This document shows positions 46,857 to 54,428 of a stretch of DNA of 64,000 nt, in pieces. Under the pieces are notes generated by a model. The model saw nothing but the letters and a program-made list of their open reading frames with translations, did not search any database and was not told where the DNA came from. This DNA comes from Luteolibacter sp. LG18. GTDB lineage: Bacteria; Verrucomicrobiota; Verrucomicrobiia; Verrucomicrobiales; Akkermansiaceae. The position numbers were made by a program, and so were the translations under genes. The stretch's first letter is position 1. Every line of letters starts with the position of its first letter. The stretch lies in NCBI RefSeq assembly GCF_036322585.1, contig NZ_AP024600.1, forward strand, positions 1,922,001 to 1,986,000. The letters run 5' to 3'.

Positions 46857-47585
46857 TCAGCGCTCGGCGATCCGGTTCCAATCGATGTTGGTGTCCGCCA
46901 GGTTCCCGAGGAACAGGCGGGCTTCCTTTTCGGCCTGTTCGCGGGTGCGGAAGCCGTTTTCACCGTTCTCGCTGAACCACATCGAGGCGGAGACGTAGGC
47001 CCAGCGCTGGTCCTGGCCGCGGAAGATGCGGTCGCCCATGTCGAGGGCGGTGCGCCACATGTGGTTTTCGGTGATCTGGTGCTGGCCGACGAAGAAGTAG
47101 TAGGTGATGCAGTGGAAGGTGGCGGTCTTCTCGCCTTTCGGGTCGAGAGGAATCGTCTGCATCGAGGTGAGTTCGCGGACCGGGAAGGTCTTGCCGCCCG
47201 GGGTGGTGATCGATTCGGACTTTGCGTCGTAGATCCGGTGGCCTTGGGCGGGCATGCACCGTTCGGGGCGGTGGATCGAGTTGTTGATGTCCGATCCGGA
47301 GAGAACCACGGAGAGATCGACGCGCTGCTTCAAGCGCATGCCATCCGGTCCGTAGACGCCGGGGATGGGAGCGAGGCAGACCGCCTTGCTGAAATCGGTG
47401 TCCTTGGCGAGGATGTCGACTTCCTTCTGGCTGGCTGGGATGATGTGGAACTCCCACTCGCCAAGATCCTCCGGCAGTTTCATCAGGATGGCGGACTGGG
47501 CGACCTTGCCGGCCTTCGGCAGGAACGCCACGCAGCCCATCACGGCGGCGAGCGCGACCGGGAGAATGAGCGGGCGCAGCGTCAT
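46857..47585 (-). CDS. epsI: EpsI family exosortase-associated protein
   Basis: A 242-residue exported or membrane-anchored protein that accompanies exosortases in exopolysaccharide loci. N-terminal hydrophobic segment PLILPVALAAVMGCVAFLP, then the family motif INNSIHRPERCMPAQGHRI with the conserved His-Arg-Pro-Glu-Cys. The start ATG (47585) overlaps the exosortase stop by 4 bases. The open frame upstream of that ATG lies inside the exosortase gene and is not used. Molecular function of EpsI is not known; a role in polymer assembly is inferred from co-occurrence. Confidence 0.88.
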   Translation of the reverse strand: MTLRPLILPVALAAVMGCVAFLPKAGKVAQSAILMKLPEDLGEWEFHIIPASQKEVDILAKDTDFSKAVCLAPIPGVYGPDGMRLKQRVDLSVVLSGSDINNSIHRPERCMPAQGHRIYDAKSESITTPGGKTFPVRELTSMQTIPLDPKGEKTATFHCITYYFFVGQHQITENHMWRTALDMGDRIFRGQDQRWAYVSASMWFSENGENGFRTREQAEKEARLFLGNLADTNIDWNRIAER

Positions 47586-48571
47586 GGCACGCGGGGGTCC
47601 GGGGTGGAAGAAGTGGCGGAGGTGTGGTTGGTGACCACCACGCGGCGGATCTCGCGGCGGGCGGTTTTTTTCCACGGCAGGCCGCCTTCGAGGACCGAGT
47701 GGACGGTCAGCAGCAGGAATAGCGAGAAGGGGTAGAAGAACACCAGCGGGGACCAGTCGTGCCAGGTGCTGCTGGCGAATTCGACGTTGCTGTATTTCGC
47801 GATGACAAAGATCGAGACCAGCCGCAGGGCATTGCCGAGGATGGCGATGGGGAAGGCGCTGAGGAACAGCAGCGCTTTCTTCCAGAGGGGGAAGCGGGCG
47901 ACGTAGGTCCAGGCGGCGGCGATGAGCATCAGGGCCCACAGCGAGCGGATGCCGGAGCAGCCTTCATCGACATCGAAGCCCTTGCCATCGGCCAGGATGA
48001 GGGTGTTTCCCTTCACGATCGTTTCGACCCCGCAGAGCGAGGAGCCGAGGTGGGCGAGCTTGGTGGCGATGAGCTGGAGGCCGCCGGTGGCCTGCTGGAG
48101 GAAGCCCACGGGGATGGCGAGCCAGATCAGGGCGAAGGGGAAGGCCAGCAGCCAGGCGGCGCGGCGGCCCCACAGATACCAAACGGAGCCGGTGAGGAGG
48201 AAGGGCAGGCCGATGATCGCCACACGCCACTGGATGGTGCGGTAGGAAAGGAGGAACAGCAGCGCGCCGAAGAGCGCGGGGACCAGGCCGAGGTTTTCAC
48301 CGTGGCCGCGGGCGGCGAGGATTTCCTTCCGCCGCCAGAACAGCAAGCCGGGCAGGAGGAAAGGGAAGATCCAGCCGTGTTCGAAATCGCTCTCCTTGTT
48401 CCAGGCGCGTGCCCACGTTTCGAGGGCGAACTCACCGCGCTGCGGGCCGAAGTGGCGGAGACCGATGTAGAAGAATCCAAGCACCAGAGCCAGAGCGACC
48501 CACGCGATCACCTCGCCGCGGCGGTCCGGCGGTGTCGCGGGCGAGAGGGGACCTTCATCGCTCGGTGTCAT
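47582..48571 (-). CDS. Exosortase (EpsH-family transpeptidase)
   Basis: Multi-pass membrane cysteine protease/transpeptidase that processes proteins with C-terminal PEP-CTERM-like signals. From ATG 48571 it has 329 residues with about eight helices. The catalytic triad fits Cys205 in DEGCSGIRS, Arg250 in GNALRLVS and His271 in TWHDWSP, at usual spacing. It is the first gene of a minus-strand pair with epsI. No protein in the window ends with a recognisable PEP-CTERM sorting signal, so substrates must be encoded elsewhere. Confidence 0.93.
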   Translation of the reverse strand: MTPSDEGPLSPATPPDRRGEVIAWVALALVLGFFYIGLRHFGPQRGEFALETWARAWNKESDFEHGWIFPFLLPGLLFWRRKEILAARGHGENLGLVPALFGALLFLLSYRTIQWRVAIIGLPFLLTGSVWYLWGRRAAWLLAFPFALIWLAIPVGFLQQATGGLQLIATKLAHLGSSLCGVETIVKGNTLILADGKGFDVDEGCSGIRSLWALMLIAAAWTYVARFPLWKKALLFLSAFPIAILGNALRLVSIFVIAKYSNVEFASSTWHDWSPLVFFYPFSLFLLLTVHSVLEGGLPWKKTARREIRRVVVTNHTSATSSTPDPRVP

Positions 48572-48666
48572 GATCGAGGGGACCGCCAACTCATTTTCGT
48601 CGCGGCGTTGCAAAGAGTTGCCGAGCCCGGCGCTGGTGTCAACAATCGGGGCCGCCGCTCCGTCCC

Positions 48667-49593
48667 ATGAAAATCATCAGTGGAACCGCCCACCGGGCCC
48701 TAGCCGAACGCATCGCAGACGTCCTCGGACAACCTCTTGCCGATGTGCATGTTACCGCCTTCCCGGACGGTGAAACTTTCGTCAAAATCAACGAGAACAT
48801 CCGCGGCGAGGACGTCTTCATCGTGCAGCCATCGTGCCCGCCGACGAACCACAACATCATGGAGCTGCTGATCATGGTGGACGCCGCCCGCCGCGCCAGC
48901 GCGGAGCGGATCACCGCCGTGATGCCCTTCTTCGGCTATGCCCGCCAGGACCGCAAGGACCAGCCGCGCGTGCCGATCACGGCGAAACTGGTGGCGAACC
49001 TGCTGACCTCCGCGGGCGTGAACCGGGTGCTGACGATGGACCTGCACGCGCCGCAGATCCAGGGCTTCTTCGACATCCCGGTGGACCACCTCTACGCGAA
49101 GTCCGCGCTCATCGGCTACCTGCGTGAGCGTCATCCGGACACCTCCAATCTCACCGTGGTCTCCCCGGACGTGGGTGGCGTGAAGATGGCCCGCGCTTAT
49201 GCGGAGGCCCTCGGCGCCGACCTGGCGATCGTGGCGAAGCACCGCGTCTCCGCCACCAAGGTGGAGGCGATGAACGTGATCGGTGAGGTGGAAGGCCGTG
49301 ACGTGCTTTTGGTCGATGACATGACGGAAACCGCCGGCACGCTCACCGCGGCGGCCGAGATTCTCCAGAAGCATGGTGCCAAGCGCGTGTTCGCGGGCGT
49401 TTCCCATGCCGTGCTGGGCGAACTGGGCCACGATCGGATCCGCGATTCGGTGATCGAGGAAGTGATCACCACCGACTCCGTGCCGCAGGCCGAGGGGCCG
49501 AAGGTGAGGGCGGTGGGCATCGCGCCGCTGCTTGGCGAGGCGATCCGCCGCATCAGCGGGGGCCAGTCAGTGACCTCGTTGTTCGAGGTGTGA
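48667..49593 (+). CDS. prs: Ribose-phosphate pyrophosphokinase
   Basis: Makes phosphoribosyl pyrophosphate from ribose-5-phosphate and ATP for nucleotide, histidine and tryptophan synthesis. The 308-residue product shows KIISGTAHRALAE, FPDGETFVKI, RQDRKDQPRVPITAK and the PRPP-binding VLLVDDMTETAGTL near 216-229, all diagnostic. It is divergent from the exosortase, separated by 95 bases. A structured repeat starts 6 bases after its stop. Confidence 0.97.
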   Translation: MKIISGTAHRALAERIADVLGQPLADVHVTAFPDGETFVKINENIRGEDVFIVQPSCPPTNHNIMELLIMVDAARRASAERITAVMPFFGYARQDRKDQPRVPITAKLVANLLTSAGVNRVLTMDLHAPQIQGFFDIPVDHLYAKSALIGYLRERHPDTSNLTVVSPDVGGVKMARAYAEALGADLAIVAKHRVSATKVEAMNVIGEVEGRDVLLVDDMTETAGTLTAAAEILQKHGAKRVFAGVSHAVLGELGHDRIRDSVIEEVITTDSVPQAEGPKVRAVGIAPLLGEAIRRISGGQSVTSLFEV

Positions 49594-49598
49594 AGAGG

Positions 49599-49730
49599 TG
49601 TAGCTGAAAGCCCTGCTTTCAGAGTGTCCCGGATGGCTCCAGTCATCCGGCGGAAGCGGTTTGTTCGTTCCGTCCGCCACCGCCAACTGGAGCTGGCGGA
49701 GACGATCCGAAGGCGGAGCCTCCGGCTACA
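49599..49730. repeat. Structured dispersed repeat, copy 1
   Basis: About 132 bases starting TGTAGCTG and ending CGGCTACA, so its ends are near-inverted repeats. It contains three hairpins: CTGAAAG with CTTTCAG, CGGATG with CATCCG, and CCGAAGGC with GCCTCCGG (one mismatch). A second copy lies at 56756-56889; outer segments are almost identical, and the middle 35 bases differ. Two base-pair positions changed in both arms between copies. It lies directly after prs and may also act as its transcript end. Confidence 0.85.
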
Positions 49731-49775
49731 TGGGAAGATGGAATTTCCTGTTAGGGAGATGAGTCATGTGCTGGG

Positions 49776-51335
49776 ATGTGGACCATCATGAACCGTGGTC
49801 GTGTCCCGCTTTTCCGTTCCCTGATCGACTGTCTCCGCGAGGCCCATGTGGCCAATACCGCCGGGGAGGGCTGGTCCCGCCGTGAATTCCTGCAGACGCT
49901 CGGTGCGGTCGGGGCGGCGGGTGCCTTGTCCGGGTGCGTGGCCGTGCCGACGCCGGGGCGGAACGTGCGCGGGCCGGTGGTCATCGTCGGCGGTGGGATC
50001 GCGGGGCTGACGGCGGCGCTGCGGCTGATGCAGCAAGGGGTGGATTGCGAGCTCTACGAGGCCTCGCCGCGGTTCGGCGGGCGAATGTTCACGAAGCGGG
50101 ACTTCAACCGCGACGGGATGTTCTGCGAGCTGGGCGGCGAGCTGGTGGACACCAACCACAAGGCGCTGATCGATCTGGCGCGGGAGTGCCATATTTCCAC
50201 CCAGCCGCTGAAGAAGGGCGAGAAGGGCCTCGATTTCTACCACATCGGCGGGAAGGTCTTCACGGACCGGGACCTGATCCCGGCGTTCCAACCGCTGGCG
50301 AAGCGTATCGCGGCGGACGCGGAAGGGCTCACGGACGCGCAGGACGAGTACACGGCGAAGGCGCGGCGGCTGGATGCGGTCAACTTGAAGCATTACCTGA
50401 CCGGATCGCGGCATGACACGCCCGCGTGGTTGATCGAGATGCTGGATGTGGCGTATTGCTGCGAGTACGGCGTGGACACGGTGCACCAGAGCGCGCTGAA
50501 CCTGGTGAACTTCATCGGCACGGACACGAAGGACGGCTTCGAGATGTTCGGAACCAGCGATGAGTCGATGCGGATCGAGGGTGGCAACGACCGGGTGCCG
50601 ACGGCGGTGTACGGGAAGATTTCGAAGAAGGTGCGGACGTTTCCGGAGCACGAGCTGGCGTCGATCGCGCGGACGAAGGGCGGGCTGCGGCTGACCTTCC
50701 GCCACGGCAGCCAGCGGGTGGTGAAGGAGGCGGCCCATGTGGTCTGCGCGATCCCGTTCACGGTGCTGCGGAACGTGGAGGGGATCGATTCGCTGGGGCT
50801 GAGCGCGGACAAGCGGCGCGCGATCCACACCTTCGGCTACGGGGCGAACGTGAAGGTGATGTGGGGCGTGAAGGAGCGGGTGTGGCGCGAGGAAACCGGC
50901 GGCCGGGACTTCTACTGCAATGGCTCGGTGGTGTCCGACCTGCCGTTCCAGCAGTTCTGGGAAACCAGCCGCGGCCAGAAGGGGCGCTCGGGGATTCTGA
51001 CCAATTTCATCGGCGGCACGCCGGCTGCGACCTGGAGCGCGGAGCGCCTGAAGGCATTCCCGGGCGAGGCGGAGAAGGTGTTCCCGGCGCTGGCGGGCCA
51101 GTGGGACGGGAACCGGGCGGTGATGAACTGGCCGAAGGTGAAGTGGAACCGCGGCAGCTACAGTGCGACGCTGGTGGGGCAGTACACGTGGGCCTACGCG
51201 GCTTCGGCGACACCGGAGCTGGACGGGGCGCTGGTGTTCGCGGGCGAGCACACCAGCCCGGATTTCGGCGGATTCATGAACGGCGGGGTGGAATCCGGCG
51301 AGCGGGCGGCGAAGGAGGTGCTGGCGAAGGCCTGA
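49776..51335 (+). CDS. Tat-exported flavin amine oxidase
   Basis: A 519-residue flavoprotein of the monoamine-oxidase/phytoene-desaturase-like family. The N-terminus has a twin-arginine signal SRREFLQTLG (Arg35-Arg36) and a possible lipobox ending at Cys54 (ALSGC), so it is exported folded with its FAD and may be lipid-anchored. VVIVGGGIAGLTAALRL is the FAD-binding fold, and ALVFAGEHTSPDFGGFMNGG is the C-terminal FAD motif with the conserved GEHTS. Start at ATG 49776; ATG 49788 is close. Substrate unknown. Confidence 0.88.
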   Translation: MWTIMNRGRVPLFRSLIDCLREAHVANTAGEGWSRREFLQTLGAVGAAGALSGCVAVPTPGRNVRGPVVIVGGGIAGLTAALRLMQQGVDCELYEASPRFGGRMFTKRDFNRDGMFCELGGELVDTNHKALIDLARECHISTQPLKKGEKGLDFYHIGGKVFTDRDLIPAFQPLAKRIAADAEGLTDAQDEYTAKARRLDAVNLKHYLTGSRHDTPAWLIEMLDVAYCCEYGVDTVHQSALNLVNFIGTDTKDGFEMFGTSDESMRIEGGNDRVPTAVYGKISKKVRTFPEHELASIARTKGGLRLTFRHGSQRVVKEAAHVVCAIPFTVLRNVEGIDSLGLSADKRRAIHTFGYGANVKVMWGVKERVWREETGGRDFYCNGSVVSDLPFQQFWETSRGQKGRSGILTNFIGGTPAATWSAERLKAFPGEAEKVFPALAGQWDGNRAVMNWPKVKWNRGSYSATLVGQYTWAYAASATPELDGALVFAGEHTSPDFGGFMNGGVESGERAAKEVLAKA

Positions 51336-51411
51336 GAGGGCGCTTTTTTGCGATTTCCGGGGTCCGGAGGGGCACAACGCCTGTCGAGGGAAGGGTTTAA
51401 GCAACAAAATT

Positions 51412-51440
51412 TTGACAAACCCGCGTTCTCCCGATACAGA
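51412..51440 (+). promoter_or_regulatory. Probable sigma70-type promoter for rplY
   Basis: A perfect TTGACA (51412-51417), 17 bases, then TACAGA (51435-51440), a weak -10. It lies 63 bases before the rplY start, within the A/T-rich part of the gap. A GC-rich inverted repeat (CCCCCGG/CCGGGGG) follows from about 51444 and may form a leader hairpin. Confidence 0.5.
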
Positions 51441-51502
51441 CCGCCCCCCGGTCCGGGGGTTGGAACCTCCGGCGCATCCCGCAACATCCACCACTTCCTG
51501 TC

Positions 51503-52090
51503 ATGGCCACCAAGCAGACACTCAAAGCCGCCCCGCGCGCGCGCACCGGCTCCGGCCGCCTCAACCAGATGCGCAAAGAGGGCTGGCTGCCGTCCGTCAT
51601 CTACGGGCGCAACACCGAGAACGTGAACCTCAAGGTCGATGCGAAGACCTTCGCCGAGCTTCTCGCCCACAGCACCTCGGACAACATCCTGATCAACCTC
51701 GATGTCGAGGGTCAGGGCGTCCGCCTCGCTTTCCTCCAGTCCATCCAGCACGACGCCATCTCCGGCGCCGCCCTGCATGCCGACTTCCTCGCCATCGACG
51801 AGAAGACCGAAATCACCGCCCACATCCCGGTGCACCTCAATGGTGAGCCAGCTGGCGTGAAGGCCGGTGGCGTGGTGGAACAGTACGTCCACACGCTCGA
51901 AATCGTCTGCCTGCCGAACGACCTTCCGGACACCATCGAGGTGGACGTGACCGGCCTCGGCGTGGGCGCCTCCCTCCACATCTCGGAGCTGGGCCTGCCG
52001 AAGGGCGTGAAGGCCACGCACGCCGGTGACGTCGTCGTCGCCCACGTGGGTGTCCCGGGTGCCGGTCTCGAGGAGACCCCGGCCGCCTGA
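51503..52090 (+). CDS. rplY: 50S ribosomal protein L25/general stress protein Ctc
   Basis: Binds 5S rRNA in the large ribosomal subunit. The 195-residue protein is the long CTC form: an N-terminal L25 domain (LKAAPRARTGSGRLNQMRKEG, then LPSVIYGRNTENVNLKVD) and a C-terminal beta domain (HIPVHLNGEPAGVKAGGVVEQ, LPNDLPDTIEVDVTGL). It has its own apparent promoter and a strong terminator downstream, and begins a cluster of translation genes (pth, rpsF). Confidence 0.96.
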   Translation: MATKQTLKAAPRARTGSGRLNQMRKEGWLPSVIYGRNTENVNLKVDAKTFAELLAHSTSDNILINLDVEGQGVRLAFLQSIQHDAISGAALHADFLAIDEKTEITAHIPVHLNGEPAGVKAGGVVEQYVHTLEIVCLPNDLPDTIEVDVTGLGVGASLHISELGLPKGVKATHAGDVVVAHVGVPGAGLEETPAA

Positions 52091-52108
52091 GCCAACTGAT
52101 TTTTCCGA

Positions 52109-52145
52109 AACGCCCGGTCCGCGCTGCGGAGCCGGGCGTTTTTGT
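52109..52145 (+). terminator. Rho-independent terminator after rplY
   Basis: AACGCCCGG and CCGGGCGTT, extended by TCCGC/GCGGA with one bulged base, form a stem of about 14 pairs around GCT, followed by a T-run (52139-52143). It ends rplY and isolates it from the toxin-antitoxin pair. Confidence 0.9.
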
Positions 52146-52189
52146 GTTCGGGACTTGCGGAAAAAGACATCCCCGACTAGTCATTTGGC

Positions 52190-52429
52190 ATGAAGGCATC
52201 GGTGGTCGACCTACGGTACCGAACCAAGGAAATCCTGCACGCGCTGGAGACGGGGGAATCCATCGAGCTGACCCACCGTGGTCAGACGAAGGGGGAGATC
52301 GTGCCGGTGGCGGCGAAGACGAGGTCCTCGCTGGCGGATCATCCGGCGGTGGGGATGTGGCGGGACCAGGAGGAACCGGTCGAGGACATGGTGAAGCGAC
52401 TTCGAAAGCCGAGATTCCATGTTGATTGA
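52190..52429 (+). CDS. Type II antitoxin, Phd/YefM-like
   Basis: A 79-residue protein. The N-terminal VVDLRYRTKEILHALETGES and IELTHRGQTKGEIVPVAAK match the Phd/YefM antitoxin fold (DNA-binding, neutralising a toxin with the C-terminal tail). The tail PAVGMWRDQEEPVEDMVKRL would wrap the PIN toxin. It overlaps the toxin gene by 11 bases, the usual coupling. The pair probably represses its own promoter in the short gap before it. Confidence 0.88.
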   Translation: MKASVVDLRYRTKEILHALETGESIELTHRGQTKGEIVPVAAKTRSSLADHPAVGMWRDQEEPVEDMVKRLRKPRFHVD

Positions 52430-52796
52430 TACCGATGTGTTGATCTGGTGCCTGCGAGGGAACCCGAAGGCGCTGGCGCGGCTCGATGGGCTCGCGGACT
52501 GCCGGGTTTCCCAGGTCACGCGGATGGAATTGATCGCCGGTTGCCGGGACAAGGCGGAGATGCGCCTGCTGAAGCGGTTTCTAGCCGACGGCGGATTCCG
52601 GGTGATGCCGCTGAGCGAGGAGATCGGTCATCGGGCGGACCTGTGGCTGGAGGAACACGTGCTCCAGCACGGTGCGGGGCTGGCGGATTGCTTGATCGCG
52701 GCCACGGCGTCGTTGGCGGGACTTCCCTTGTTGACGGGCAATCACAAGCATTTCAGACACTTTCCGGCGCTGGAGGTGGAGGAGTTCCGCCCCTAG
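52419..52796 (+). CDS. PIN-domain toxin (VapC-like ribonuclease)
   Basis: A 125-residue PIN nuclease. Acidic metal-site residues are visible: Asp4/Asp6 in LIDTDVLIW, Glu37 in VTRMELIAG, Asp90 in LADCLIAATA, and the C-terminal LLTGNHKHF where Asn108 replaces the last Asp, as in many PIN proteins. It cleaves RNA, in several VapCs initiator tRNA or rRNA. Encoded with the Phd-like antitoxin between rplY and pth. Confidence 0.92.
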   Translation: MLIDTDVLIWCLRGNPKALARLDGLADCRVSQVTRMELIAGCRDKAEMRLLKRFLADGGFRVMPLSEEIGHRADLWLEEHVLQHGAGLADCLIAATASLAGLPLLTGNHKHFRHFPALEVEEFRP

Positions 52797-52817
52797 TCCA
52801 GACGCTTCCCATTTCCC

Positions 52818-53402
52818 GTGGACACATTTTCCCTGATCATCGGCCTCGGCAATCCGGGGCGGCAGTATGAAGGCACGCGGCACAATGTCGGGTTCATGGT
52901 GCTGGACCGGCTGGCGGCGAAGGCCGGGGTGGCCTTCGAGAGCAAGCCGAAGTGGCAGAGCCACCTGGCGAAGCTGCCGGACGGCACGCTGCTGCTGAAG
53001 CCGCAATCCTTCATGAACCTGAGCGGGCGGCCGGTGCAGCAGATCCTGGCCTTCCACAAGTGGACGCCGGACCGGATCCTGGTGGTGTATGACGACGCGG
53101 CGCTGCCGCTGGGCTCGCTGCGGTTCCGGGAGAAGGGGTCCCATGGCGGGCACAATGGCATCCGCTCGCTGCTCCAGCAACTGGGGACGGACGTGTTTCC
53201 GCGGCTGAAATTCGGGATCGGCGGCAGCGCCGAGGGCGAAATGGTGGGCCATGTGCTGGGGAATTTCCGACCGGAAGAGCGGGACCTGCTGGAAAACACG
53301 CTTGCTTCCGCCGTTGATGCCGTACAGGTTGCGCGCTCCCAAGGCGTCGCCGTCGCGGCGAACCGCTTCAACACCCGCTCCAACTTACCTCCAACACCAT
53401 GA
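52818..53402 (+). CDS. pth: Peptidyl-tRNA hydrolase
   Basis: Releases tRNA from prematurely dropped peptidyl-tRNA. The 194-residue protein has IIGLGNPGRQYEGTRHNVGF with catalytic His22, LLLKPQSFMNLSGRPV and GSHGGHNGIRSLLQQLGTD, the full family signature. GTG start. Its stop overlaps rpsF by 4 bases, indicating coupled translation. Confidence 0.97.
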   Translation: MDTFSLIIGLGNPGRQYEGTRHNVGFMVLDRLAAKAGVAFESKPKWQSHLAKLPDGTLLLKPQSFMNLSGRPVQQILAFHKWTPDRILVVYDDAALPLGSLRFREKGSHGGHNGIRSLLQQLGTDVFPRLKFGIGGSAEGEMVGHVLGNFRPEERDLLENTLASAVDAVQVARSQGVAVAANRFNTRSNLPPTP

Positions 53403-53686
53403 GCCGCAAATACGAAGGCCTGATTATCCTCAACACCAAGGGTGTCGAAGGCAGCGTCGATGAGACCGTCGCCAGCGTCGCCAAGGAACTTGAAACCGAA
53501 GGCGCCAAGGTCGGCGAGATCAAGCAGATCGGCCGCCGCAAGTTCGCCTACAACGCGCAGCACCTGGAAGCCGGCCACTACGTGACCTACGTCTTCTCCG
53601 CCGAGCCGGCCGCGATCACCAAGATCCAAGCCCGCCTCGCCCTGAACGCGAAGGTGCACCTCCAGCACTTCCAGCGCGTCGCCTGA
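53399..53686 (+). CDS. rpsF: 30S ribosomal protein S6
   Basis: Small-subunit protein binding the central 16S domain with S18. The 95-residue product shows RKYEGLIILNTKGVEGSVDE, GEIKQIGRRKFAYNAQHLEAG and YVTYVFSAEPAAITKIQA, as in S6. It overlaps pth by 4 bases and is followed by ssb. The rpsR and rplI genes that often follow are not present here. Confidence 0.96.
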   Translation: MSRKYEGLIILNTKGVEGSVDETVASVAKELETEGAKVGEIKQIGRRKFAYNAQHLEAGHYVTYVFSAEPAAITKIQARLALNAKVHLQHFQRVA

Positions 53687-53693
53687 GCCGCGT

Positions 53694-53709
53694 TCGCTCT
53701 TCGGAGCGA
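53694..53709 (+). other. UUCG-type hairpin between rpsF and ssb
   Basis: TCGCTC and GAGCGA pair around TTCG, the very stable UUCG tetraloop. No T-tract follows, so it is more likely an mRNA stability or processing element than a terminator. Confidence 0.45.
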
Positions 53710-53754
53710 TCCGTCTTGCGACACCCCGGACTTTCTCCGTAGGTTCACGCTCAC

Positions 53755-54255
53755 ATGGCCAATTTGAACAAAGTTCTCCTGCTGGGGAATCTGACCCGCG
53801 ATCCGGAGCTCCGCTACACGCCGAAGGGCACCGCCGTGGCGGACATCGCCCTGGCGATCAACCGGGTCTGGACGAACGAGCAGAACCAGCGCCAGGAAGA
53901 AACCACCTACGTGGACATCACCCTGTGGGGACGGCAGGCCGAACTGGCCCAGCAGTACCTCACGAAGGGCCGCGGCTGCTTCATCGAAGGCCGCCTGCAG
54001 ATGGACACGTGGGAGGACAAGGCCACCGGCCAGAAGCGCAGCAAGCTCAAGGTCGTCGCCGAGAACCTCCAGTTCCTGCCGGATGGCAAGGGCGGCCCCG
54101 GCGGTCCTCCGTCCGGTGCCAGCCATGCTCCGCAGGGCAATGGTGGTGGCTACTCCCGCCCCGCAGGCGGTCCTCCGCAGCGCTCCGGCCCGCCGCAGGG
54201 TGGCTCCGCCGCTCCGGTGGAGGATTACCACGACGAGGACGACATTCCGTTCTGA
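53755..54255 (+). CDS. ssb: Single-stranded DNA-binding protein
   Basis: Protects single-stranded DNA and recruits replication and repair proteins. The 166-residue protein has the OB fold (residues 1-110: NLNKVLLLGNLTRDPELRYT, YVDITLWGRQAELAQQYL), a Gly/Pro-rich linker, and the acidic tail DEDDIPF, the interaction peptide. It follows rpsF, a common arrangement. Confidence 0.97.
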   Translation: MANLNKVLLLGNLTRDPELRYTPKGTAVADIALAINRVWTNEQNQRQEETTYVDITLWGRQAELAQQYLTKGRGCFIEGRLQMDTWEDKATGQKRSKLKVVAENLQFLPDGKGGPGGPPSGASHAPQGNGGGYSRPAGGPPQRSGPPQGGSAAPVEDYHDEDDIPF

Positions 54256-54281
54256 AGCGGTCGCCGAACCGATGATTTTGA

Positions 54282-54318
54282 AAAACGCGCTCCGGGAACG
54301 GGGCGCGTTTTGTTTTTC
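54282..54318 (+). terminator. Rho-independent terminator after ssb
   Basis: AAAACGCGCTCCG and CGGGGCGCGTTTT form a 13-pair stem around GGAA (one G-T), followed by a T-rich run. It closes the pth-rpsF-ssb group. Confidence 0.9.
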
Positions 54319-54428
54319 AGGGATGAAGCCGCGGAGCGTATCCGGAGGAGCGTTCAGGAGGGGCCTGGTCGCCGTTGAGTGACAGGCCATCACCTTCCCG
54401 TCATGTTGATCCGGGTAAGAGGGAGGGG

